From Podocnemis expansa (Eukaryota; Chordata; Testudines; Podocnemididae): a DNA stretch of 64,000 nt. Positions 55,931-64,000 of the stretch are shown in pieces. Within the stretch, counting starts at the first letter, position 1. Each line of letters starts with the position of its first letter. The translations under genes and the position numbers were made by a program. The stretch is taken from contig ML681997.1 of the NCBI GenBank assembly GCA_007922195.1, forward strand, positions 15,627,334-15,691,333, written 5' to 3'. The notes below the pieces were generated by a model. That model had not been told where the DNA came from. It did no database searches and worked only from the letters and a program-made list of their open reading frames with translations.

Positions 55931-56782
55931 CAGCAGTGGCTATTCAAGAAATGAAAATTAATTTGTTTCAGCATATTCATTGTTTGCTACAGACATAGTG
56001 AGATTCTTTGGCTATAAAAAACGAAGCTAGATGATAAGAATAGAGCTTCTCCAAGTCTGGGATGAGGATTGTTGGGCTGCCAAAAAGAGGCATATCATTC
56101 ATCCTACAAAGCGAAGAATCAATGTGCCAAAAGAACAGCACACTAAAACCACCATGTTATCAAACAAACCCAGGTAACTCGGTCAGCATTGCAGTAAGCA
56201 ACACAAATAAAATTGCTTCAGAATTGCTAATTGCATGCTCCCTGCCCAAAAGCTCTTGTTGAGAAAGGGCAATCAATGTTGAGTTAAAATTGTCATGGAT
56301 GTTGAGACAATGAACTTGTTTTGAAGTCAGTAACAAATATAAACAAATATTCTTAACTGACAGATTTCTGGTAACAAAGAATAGCTACTGCAAGTTTAAA
56401 ATACTGCATCCTCAGAAGTTTGGTAATTGAAACTGGTACCGAATAACTACCCAGTCAAAAGTAAGCAGATTTAGCTACCAGCATTCCACTTGAGGAAATA
56501 GCAAAGAAATTCCTTTGTTTTAATTTGGTGACTGACGCTCTACAGAATGAACATCCACAACTCAGATGCTTATTCTAAATTTGAAGGATGACAGAACTTG
56601 AATTAAAAAAGAAATTTGTGAGCTTAGCTTTAATTCCTTGCTAAATAAAGGGTGCTGACCTTCAAGAGTGGCACCCATGGAATCTCTGTGTTTGGATTTG
56701 TCCAAATTTGCTGACATCAGGAAAGAGGATGGGGTGGACATCAAGAATAACATACGCATGGCTGAGTGTCTAAATAAGTACT

Positions 56783-57049
56783 TTGCATCTGTTTTTAATG
56801 AGTGAAGATGAGCTGGGGGATAGAGGTAGGGTAGCTAATGGGAACAAGGTCATGAAAGTTGAAATTACCCTACCTGAGGTAGGAGTCAAACTCAAGCTCC
56901 TTAATGGGACAAAATGGGGGGTCCTGGATAATCTCCATCTGAGAATATTAAAGGAACTGGCTCATGAAATTGCCAGCCCATTAGCAAAGATTTTTAATGA
57001 ATCTGTAAATTCGGGGTTGTACCGTATGACTGGTGAATCGCTAATATAG
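56783..57049 (+). pseudogene. CR1/L3 RT, N-terminal block
   Basis: 88-codon frame. The part LRILKELAHEIASPLAKIFN aligns with the [18 protein letters not shown] block of the other CR1. The upstream part is separated by a TGA at 56803-56805 in another frame. The frame ends at a TAG (57047-57049), where a one-base slip breaks [10 protein letters not shown]. Confidence 0.7.
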
Positions 57050-57105
57050 TTCCTATTTTCAAGAAAGGGAATAAAAATGATCCAGATAACTACAGGCCTG
57101 TTAGT

Positions 57106-57627
57106 TTGACCTCAGTAGTATGCAAGGTCTTGGAGAGAATCTTGAAGGAGAAAGTACTTAAGGATATTGAGGATAATGGTAACTGGGATAAAATACAACA
57201 TGGCTTTACAAAAGCTAGATTGTGCCAGACCAACCTGATCTCCTTATTTGAGAGGATAACAGATTTTTTAGATAAAGGAAATGCGGTGGACTTAATTTAT
57301 TTAGATTTCAGCAAGGCATTTGATACAGTTCCAAATAAGGAATTATTAGTTAAGTCACTGAAGATGGGGATTAATATGAATATAGTAAGGTGGATAAGGA
57401 AGTGGTTAAAGGGGAGGTTACAGCGGGTCATACTGAAGGGTGACCAGGAGGATACCAGTGGAGTTCCTCAGGGATCGGTCTTGGGACCAATCTTATTTAG
57501 CCTTTTTGTCACTGACCTGAGCACAGAAAAAGGGAATATGCTAATAAAGTTTGCAGATGACACCAAATTGGGAACATGCTGCCAAAACAGAGAAGGATCG
57601 GGATACCATACAAAAAGACTTGGATGA
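57106..57627 (+). pseudogene. CR1/L3 RT catalytic core
   Basis: 173-codon frame, open in the same frame upstream from 57050 without a Met. Motifs: HGFTKARLCQTNL (32-44), [13 protein letters not shown] (64-76, catalytic Asp D67), [15 protein letters not shown] (118-132) and KFADDTKLG (148-156, catalytic pair). All three catalytic aspartates survive. A frameshift after TKLG loses the frame. Confidence 0.85.
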
Positions 57628-57967
57628 CCATGTACGCTTGAATATCAGGAATAGGATGAAATTTAATAACAGGAAGGGCAAGATCATGCATTTAGGGACA
57701 AATAAGAATTTTTCCTGTAAGCTGGAGATGCATCAGTTGGAATGGACTGAGAAGGAAAAGCATCTGGGAGTACTGGTTGATCACAGGATGGCTATGAGCT
57801 GTCAATGTGGTGTGGCCATGAAAAAAATGAATGTGGTTCTAGGATGTATTAGGAGAGGTGTTTCAAGCAGAGACAGGGAGTTGTTAGTGCCACTGTACAA
57901 GGTGCTGGTTAGGCCCCATCTGGAATACTGTGTGCACTTCTGGTCCCCCATGTTTAAAAAGGATTAA
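57551..57967 (+). pseudogene. CR1/L3 RT thumb region
   Basis: 138-codon frame. KDLDDHVRLNIRNRMKFNNR, KGKIMHLGTNKN, KHLGVLVDHRM, GCIRRGVSSRDRELLVPLYK and [16 protein letters not shown] match the CR1 thumb and connection in order. It ends at a TAA inside the FKKD.. KLEQVQRRA block. Confidence 0.85.
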
Positions 57968-58056
57968 TTCAAATTGGAACAGGTGCAGAGAAGGGCTACA
58001 AGGATGGTCTGTGGAGTGGAAATCCTGCCTTATGAGCAAGACTCAAGGAGCTTCAC

Positions 58057-58350
58057 TTGTTTAGCCTAACCAAAAGAAGGTTGAAGGATGCTATGACTGC
58101 CCTCTATAAATACATCAGAGAGATAAATATCAGGGAGGGAAAGGAATTATTTGAGTATAGCACCAATGTGGACACAAGAACAAATGGATATGAACTGTTC
58201 ATCAGGAAATTTGGGCTTGAAATTAGACACAGGTTTCTAACCATTAGAGAAGTAAAGTTCTGGAACAGCCTTCCGAGGGGAGCTGTGAGGGCACAAAACA
58301 TAACTGCTTTCAAAACTGAGCTTGATAATTTTATGAAGGGGATGGTATGA
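58057..58350 (+). pseudogene. CR1/L3 C-terminal block
   Basis: 97-codon frame. MFSLTKRRLKDAMTALYKYI and VKFWNSLPRGAVRAQNITAF correspond to the conserved [18 protein letters not shown] and [12 protein letters not shown] region of CR1 ORF2. It ends at the native position, just before the 3' UTR (GMV, stop). Confidence 0.85.
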
Positions 58351-58754
58351 TGGGATAGCCTACTATGGAAACTGACTCATCTGTCATCTATGCCTACTGG
58401 TGGTGGATATGCCAGTGGCCTAAAACGGGAGGGTAGACGGGGTGAGTTCTGAGTTATTACAGAGAATTGTTTCTTGGGTGACTGGCCGTTGAGACTTGCT
58501 CATGTGCTCAGGGTTTAACTGATTGCCATATTTTGGGGTCGGTATTGGCTAGGCTCTGGGGGTTTTCACCTTCCTCTGTAGCACAGGGCATGGCTCAATT
58601 CTCTGTATCTTAATGTCCTTAAATCATGATTTGAGTATTTAAATAACTCAGTCATAGGTTAGAGGCTTACTGATGAAGTGGATGGGTGAGGTTTTGGGGC
58701 CTGCCTTTCGCAGGAGGTCAGATTAGATGATCATGCTGGTCCCTTCTGACCTTT

Positions 58755-58982
58755 GGCTGTGTCTACACTAGCATATTAGTCTGGATTAAGGCGGCTTAAT
58801 CTGGACTAATTTAGTGCCTGTCTACACTAGGCTTTGCCTAGTTCAAACTAAAAATTTTTTTAGTTTGAACTAAGTGAAGCTTAGCTTGAACTACTTAAGT
58901 TTTTGAATGGTTAGTTTCAACTTAGTGCTTAGTTTGAACTTGAGTTCAAACTTTAGTTCAAACTAGCACAATGTAGCCATGC
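58755..58982 (+). mobile_element. Palindromic MITE, family A
   Basis: Begins GGCTGTGTCTACACTAGC and has the second, internal CTGTCTACACTAGGCTTTGC seen in the copies at 43.46 and 44.19 kb. The right end is GTAGCCATGC, inverted GCATGGCTAC. It sits immediately behind the CR1/L3 3' end. Confidence 0.7.
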
Positions 58983-58989
58983 TTAACTA

Positions 58990-59485
58990 AAAGTTAGTTC
59001 AACCTAAAAAAAGCTAAATCAATAAGAGTCCTTGCAATTTATGCATTTGGTTAGCAATAATATCAACATGATAAAACTCCCCCTCAGTTTCCAAAACTCT
59101 TTATGAGTCACAAGATACATTTAAACTCTTTCATCATAAACACTAATTATGTGCCCCATATTGTCAAATATATACATATCTTACTGATAGATATGTTGAA
59201 AGATTTCAGAAGTATATCTCCCAGATCTTTTTTTACTGAAATGTTTGGTATGAATTTCATATGTAGGTAAACCTTAACTATACTTCATATGAAGGTTTGT
59301 GAGGTAATTTCTAAGCAGCAAGTACATATTTGGATAGCAACTTTGATACCAAAGCTCAGAGAATACAAAATTATTAAATATAAAAAGTCATTAAACACAA
59401 ACAACTGTTCAGCACTAGTTGAGAGTGATAAACATAGCAACAGCCTGCACACTGACATCTTAGCTCAACTTTTGTGCCACTTGGC
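58990..59485. other. Non-coding stretch, no feature recognised
   Basis: AT-rich, one 83-codon plus-strand frame without recognisable domain. Confidence 0.5.
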
Positions 59486-59489
59486 ATAC

Positions 59490-60003
59490 CATACAAGGAG
59501 TCTGGTGGCACTTTCAGACAAAAATTTATTCATCGCATGAGCTTTTGTGGGAGAAAATCCCACTTTATCAGACACTTTGAAGATGGGGGAACTTACAGAA
59601 TGGGAGAAAAATAAATGCAGGCAAGTGTAAGTCATGGGATCAGGTCACACTGAAACAGCAAATCAAAATAGTTATTAAGATTCAAACACTGGGGGACAGC
59701 ATATAGAGGAAAATGAGGTCAAATCACCTGGTGTAATGAGATATTAATCCAAAGTCCTTATTTAGCCTGGAAAAAACACTGTAAAATTTGCATTGAATTC
59801 CAGCTCTGCAGTTTCTCTTTAAAGCCTGGAGTTATTCAATGTTTTGAGCACACCTAGTAGCAAATCATAAGTTTCCCCCATCTTGAAGCCTCTGATGAAG
59901 TGGGGTTTTCATGCAATGCAATAAATAAATTTGTTCATCTTTAAGTGCCACAGGATCCTTATTTGTTTTGCTGAACTAGACTAACATGGCTACCCCTCTG
60001 GAA
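59490..60003. mobile_element. Penelope-like element, two terminal copies in inverted arrangement
   Basis: A minus-strand terminal copy (59490-59580: AAGGAGTCTGGTGGCACTTT, TTTATTCATCGCATGAGC) faces a plus-strand terminal copy (59885-60003: CTCTGATGAAGTGGGGTTTT, AATAAATTTGTTCATC, TAAGTGCCACAGGATCC, CTAACATGGCTACCCC). Between them lies internal sequence (GGGGGACAGCATATAGAGG and GATTTGCTGTTTCAGTGTGA inverse) that recurs at 60.95-61.25 kb. The left hammerhead-like block reads CTGATAA, GTGGG/CCCAC, AAAA; the right one has lost stem II. Confidence 0.6.
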
Positions 60004-60059
60004 CATGACATGACATGTAGCAGGCAGGAAGCTTTGGTGAGACTACCATGGTTTTTTTT

Positions 60060-60620
60060 TTTTTTTTAACATTCAGGAAGGATGACTACAGAAGTTACAT
60101 AATACAGCAATTTCCATTATGGGCAAAATGACTTGATCATAAAACAGTCAAGGTAGTGGAACAGTGATAAATGAAACACTGTTAGCTAGTATGTTCACAA
60201 CTAGTGGAGGATGGGAATCCTGGAGCGCTTCATTACTTTCAAAATATGCACTATGATGGCAGCAAAACAATAAGAAGTTGGTAACTTTTTAACTGGCTTG
60301 GAAGAAAGTGTAAGTTTTTTAACAGTTACTGACAGTATTTATCTTGAGATACGGCTGACTCATCTGTTGGATTTTGTAAAGGCTGGGGAGGCTGAGCAGC
60401 CATCCTTCTCTTGGTGATCACACAACCTCCTCTATCTCAGGTACTATTACACACAGTTCTATCCAGTGATTCTGCTTGTTCAATATGTATGTGAGCCACT
60501 GGGAGATGGTAAGATACCATCACCAGCCAGGCAGTATAGAAATTACATTTCTCTGCTTGTGAAGATTTTTGATACACAAGGTAGTGCTTCTGTGAATGTC
60601 TAAAATAATTCTATCTAAAG
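60060..60620. other. Non-coding stretch with a T run
   Basis: A poly-T tract lies at 60052-60067. No other feature. Confidence 0.5.
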
Positions 60621-60740
60621 CAGTGGTTTTCAAAGTTTTTAAATGGAACCCTCCCCACACATGAACTTCTGTAACAATCACGCCCCTATTCCCATGAATT
60701 ATGCCCACCCTTCCCTGAATCTCCCCCTCTTTAGGGAAAA
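60621..60740. mobile_element. hAT 5' end remnant
   Basis: CAGTGGTTTTCAAAGTTTTT is the same terminus as in the element at 1865. No partner end was found, so the copy is truncated. The overlapping 155-codon minus-strand frame is not a gene candidate. Confidence 0.5.
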
Positions 60741-60947
60741 AAAAAAAAGTCCTACAGCACAGGAAATGACAGACCACCCTCTGGAGAAGAACAGAAGCAG
60801 GGGAGGCTGCTGACAGAGAGGGGGGACACTTTGTGCAGCTGTCAAAGCCCCTGCAGTGGCCAGGCAAGCTCACTGCTCTCCATGCTGCTGCCAGCAGCCG
60901 ATGCCCACCTCCTGCAGGAGCAGTAGCCCCACGCACCACTACTGGGC

Positions 60948-61330
60948 ATGGGGGAACAGCATATACATGAAGATGACATGAAATCACCTTTTATAGTGAG
61001 AGAAAAATCCGAAGTCCCTATTGCAAATTTGATTGCATTGCTTCAGGACTTAAAAGGGACTTCGGATTTTTCTCTCACTATAAAAGGTGATTTGACCCCA
61101 TTTTCCTCTGAATGCTGTTCCCCAGTGTTTGAATATTTACAAACTGTTTTGATTTGCTGTTACAGTGTGACCTGATCCTATGACTCACACTTCCCTGCCT
61201 TCGCTTCCTCCCATTCTGTAAGTTCCTCCATCTACAAAGGATCTGACAAAGTGGGATTTTCTCCCATGAAAGCTCATGCAATAAATAAATTTGTTAGTCT
61301 TTTAAGTGCCACAGGACTCTTTGTTTGCAA
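60948..61330 (+). mobile_element. Penelope-like repeat with a 67-bp near-perfect inverted repeat
   Basis: Arms 60952-61018 and 61056-61123 are inverted copies: the inner ~50 bp (CACCTTTTATAGTGAGAGAA and ATCCGAAGTCCC, inverse GGGACTTCGGAT) match exactly and the outer part has a few changes. A 37-bp spacer separates them. Downstream come TTTGATTTGCTGTTACAGTG, TCCCATTCTGTAAGTTCC, a hammerhead-like block (61243-61280: CTGACAA, GTGGG/CCCAT, GAAAGCTCATGC) and the tail GTGCCACAGGACTCTTTG. Confidence 0.6.
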
Positions 61331-61339
61331 TCAAATCTG

Positions 61340-63280
61340 TAGCTCAACTGGATCTAGATGACTAGCATTCTGAACAAATTTGGAGATTCATGAGTATATG
61401 TCTTGCCACAGTTCTGTTTTGCACAGAGACATCAATAACCCTGCAGCTTGAAAACAGATTCAGAAGATTATAATGAATAACTTCTCAAAAAACTTAGATC
61501 TCACCTCCAGACAGTGGAAAAACGAATGAGATCTTAAAGATCAAAGAACTGAACATTTTAAAAACACAAATTCCTCATCTCACTCTCTAAAAATAACAGG
61601 ATGAATCAACCCTTAAAAGAGGTGGCTAGAAGACTGGATAATGTGATAGTGTTTGGTTTGTCTAAAGACAGGGAAATTAGGAGCTAGTGCTGGAACAGGA
61701 AAAGAATTGGCCATGAAGATGAATGAATAGAGAATCAAGCCAATTTATTTTGACAATAGAAAAGCAGTGAAAAAAATGGCTTTCAGATCTTAATTCAGCT
61801 AGAGAACATGTAATACATGGTGATGCCTGACACAATACTAAAATTAGCTAGACCAGGCCTAGAATGCTACTTAAGAACCAAGAAGCTTTGCCTCTCCAAA
61901 CCCTGGGGTATGAGCATACTGCCATGGTGCTGGTCACCTAAATTAGAGACAAGGAGGAGCCCGTAAAGTATCTATTTGTTCCAAAGGCTTCTTCAACTAG
62001 GCTGAACAAATGCAACAGCCTCACCAACATGCCAGTGCTTAGTATGAGAAAGCTCCCTAGAAAGGTGGTGAAGAGGTGGAAGATAAAGTGAAACTGAATG
62101 GAAGAATAAACTGCAGTTTTGCTCAAATCATCTAAGAGTTGCCATATCCCAAAGTGAGTATTTCACCTTGGAAGGACAGAACAAAACAACATTTACTAAA
62201 ACTTTTTAATATTTTGGCTCAGACACTCTGTAGGAAGTTCACACCCTGCAATGGGCATCAAAGCCTTCCAGGGCAGTGTAAATGACGTGGTTCCCTTGTG
62301 CAGCTGTACCCTGCTGAAAAGCTAGAGGTCAGTGTCTCTCTCAACTCTGTGTGCATTGTGACCAATTCAAGGAGCGTGTCCACAGGATTTACACTCATGT
62401 CCATCCTGGGTTCTGAATAGGAGCATGGCTACAATTTTAGTCCTAGTCTGTGGGGTGGCTATAAAAGAGGTGCTTCATGCTATGATCATTCTGAGTGGTG
62501 GAAAATCTCAAGGCAAGAAAACCCCTACAATCATTCCATGCCCAAAGACCACTCTGTCTGCCTCCCTACACAGATATATTCCTCCCATGGCACCGAAGAA
62601 GTATCTTTAAAGAAAAGGGATTTTTTTTCCCCTCCTCTGTTCACCTAATACCATTAAAAACCCATTTAAAATGCCTCAAAAAGCCTCAGGGGTACATTAT
62701 CACTACATTCAGAATACAAGAGATCACATAATACAGATCCATTCATTCCCTGAATGTGCTACAACAAATGGAACTGCATTCATTTTTTGTTTAAAGCCGC
62801 ATGCTCTCATTTTTGTAGTACTGCTATCAGGCTAGCCAGTTAAGCAGGTTCTGTAGAGGGCAAGGAGGGGCTATGTATGGGATCAAATTTATTTGTGAAA
62901 GAATGTACTTTTCTGAGCTGCTCCTTTAATACTTTTGACAAGTGGATTAGAATTGGCAGTCTCTTAATTTGGAAAGTCTTTCCATTGTATCCATCACTTG
63001 CTATGCTCTGGCAAATACGTAGTACAGCTCTATATGATTTGGGTGCAGGCTCTTTGAGAAAGGCTCTCTCTTCTGTGCACTCTCATAGCAATTGAGGTAC
63101 TCCACCTAAGCATCCCTACATTTAGATGTCCAAGAGCTGATGACAAGGGATTATTAGTAGAGTCTCCTCAGCTGGGGAATCCATATCCACTGGGTGGGGG
63201 GGGATGCAGGGTCTGAAGTTGCACTCCTTGAGTACAGGGTACAATGTCTTTTCTCAGGATTCTGTCAGGGTAAAGGAGAT
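61340..63280. other. Non-coding stretch, no feature recognised
   Basis: AT-rich with 60-78-codon chance frames. I saw no ankyrin or asparaginase exons of ASPG on the minus strand. Confidence 0.45.
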
Positions 63281-63283
63281 GGT

Positions 63284-64000
63284 GAGTTACTTACCAGTAA
63301 CCGTCCTTCTTTGAGATAGGCTGCTCACATACATTCAGTTACAGATGTCTATATGCCACAGCGCACAGTAGCTCGGAAAGTCTTTAGCCTTGGCCTGTCA
63401 GGTCAGAGCACACAGTCAACGTCCCCTCTGTGCTGCAACCGCAGCTATATAGGTGACTGTGACCCTGACCCTCCCGGTCCCTTATACCTTCACCAACTCT
63501 GTTAGTGGGGATGGTGAAAGGGGCCTGAATGTATGTGAGCAGCCCATCTCAAAGAAGGACAGTTACTGGTGAGTAACCCACCGTTCTTCTTCGAGCGCTG
63601 CTCACATCATTCAGTTACAGGTGACTGCTAGCCGTACACAAGGATGGTGGGAGGAGTTACAGTCTGCCCACTCTGAGTATGGCTCTGCCCAGTGCAGCAT
63701 CCTCTCCAGCCTGTTGGGTGATAGTGCAGTACGTCATGAAAGTATGCACTGATGACCATGTAGAAGCCCTGCAGATCTCTTGGATCGGGACCTTGGTGAG
63801 GAAGGCCACTGATGACGCTTGAGCCCTGGTAGAATAGGCTTTAACTGTCCCAGGAAGGGGCGTCTTGGACCTTCCATAGCAGTCTTTGATGCAGTTCACT
63901 ATCCACTTGGAGATACACTGAGAAGACACTGGGAGACCTCTTTTGCACTCTGCGACTGCCACCAAGAGTTGGGAGGTCTTGCGAAACGATCGCGTGCGCT
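63284..64000 (-). mobile_element. 3' end of a second DIRS element, leaving the window
   Basis: Inverted arms 63284-63338 (GTTACTTACCAGTAACCGTC, TTCTTTGAGATAGGCTGCTC) and 63527-63578 (GAATGTATGTGAGCAGCCCA, CAAAGAAGGACAGTTACTGG) are followed by a third, direct copy at 63587-63640 (TTCTTCTTCGAGCGCTGCTC). This mirrors the layout at 44826-45345. A recombinase frame follows, reading minus, so the body lies beyond 64000. Confidence 0.8.
63657..63965 (-). pseudogene. DIRS tyrosine recombinase, C-terminal part
   Basis: 102 codons. STRAQASSVAFLTKVPIQEI and CRASTWSSVHTFMTYCTITQ form the C-terminal catalytic half of a DIRS tyrosine recombinase. The [H/Y]-S-T-R block holds the second Arg, and a Tyr in TFMTY is at the nucleophile position. 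The usual His of HSTR reads Tyr (YSTR) here. The frame is open at its upstream end until about 63965, and the first Arg lies beyond. Whether the full ORF is intact cannot be judged from this window. Confidence 0.75.

Larger units (their letters stand above)
56600..58762 (+). mobile_element. Older CR1/L3-type LINE, decayed
   Basis: The 5' break is near 56600-56700, inside the endonuclease-RT linker (AECLNKYFASVFNE at 56760-56803). RT domains follow, split by at least four lesions. The 3' end is GGTCAGATTAGATGATCATG, then TGGTCCCTTCTGACCTT (58719-58753). A family A MITE abuts at 58755. It is a different and more diverged family from the CR1 at 11.9 kb, whose tail has ATTCTATG repeats. Confidence 0.85.

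Noticed and set aside
60520..60987. 155-codon minus-strand frame
   Set aside because: It runs through a hAT terminus and a poly-A tract, with no domain.
1..64000. CRISPR arrays, bacterial operons, phage or rRNA genes
   Set aside because: Composition, introns, microRNA and transposon content are those of a vertebrate; no such structures are present.

Overview
The window looks like a sauropsid genome, most likely a turtle. The evidence is the repeat mix: CR1 LINEs with the ATTCTATG-type 3' tail, a tRNA-headed SINE with a CR1-like tail, several hAT and palindromic MITE families, DIRS retrotransposons, Penelope-like repeats and an R4-type LINE with a restriction-like endonuclease. There are no bacterial-style operons. 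Most open frames of 60-250 codons are chance frames in repeats or GC-rich DNA.

The host content is small but clear, and all of it reads on the minus strand. A microRNA hairpin at 23878-23952 is miR-203. It sits in a CpG island just downstream of a GC box plus TATA box (24070-24085). About 27 kb upstream on the same strand are two spliced exons (51990-52089 and 51563-51622). They join in phase and encode an ankyrin-type repeat resembling the C-terminus of ASPG (60 kDa lysophospholipase / L-asparaginase). ASPG and MIR203 are adjacent and co-oriented in human 14q32.33, so the two calls support each other. Candidate 3' terminal exons lie at about 42.3 kb (with AATAAA), 33.7 kb and 5.44 kb. None is certain.

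Layout: 1-150 holds an inverted copy of an 82-bp minisatellite. 840-1680 is GC-rich with a 30-bp duplication. 1.8-7.3 kb has MITEs, hAT elements and Penelope fragments. 7.5-10.95 kb is a nearly complete R4-type LINE with one frameshift and one nonsense codon. 11.9-13.8 kb is a young 5'-truncated CR1 with an open 582-codon reverse transcriptase frame. 15.1-16.1 kb has two GC-rich hAT elements. 17.3-18.5 kb is a 1.15-kb foldback element. 22.65-23.65 kb is the 82-bp minisatellite, running into the miR-203 CpG island. 28.3-32.1 kb holds decayed LINE copies and a SINE. 37.1-37.8 kb is one TIR element nested in another. 43.46-44.19 kb has two opposed MITEs. 44.8-50.9 kb is a decayed but nearly full-length DIRS element. 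53.6-54.5 kb is a minisatellite between two copies of a repeat. 56.6-58.76 kb is an older CR1/L3-type LINE. 59.5-61.3 kb has Penelope-like copies with long inverted repeats and hammerhead-like motifs. 63.28 kb to the end is the 3' end of a second DIRS element that leaves the window.

The transposons outweigh host sequence by far. Many insertions can be dated relative to one another by nesting and target-site duplications.
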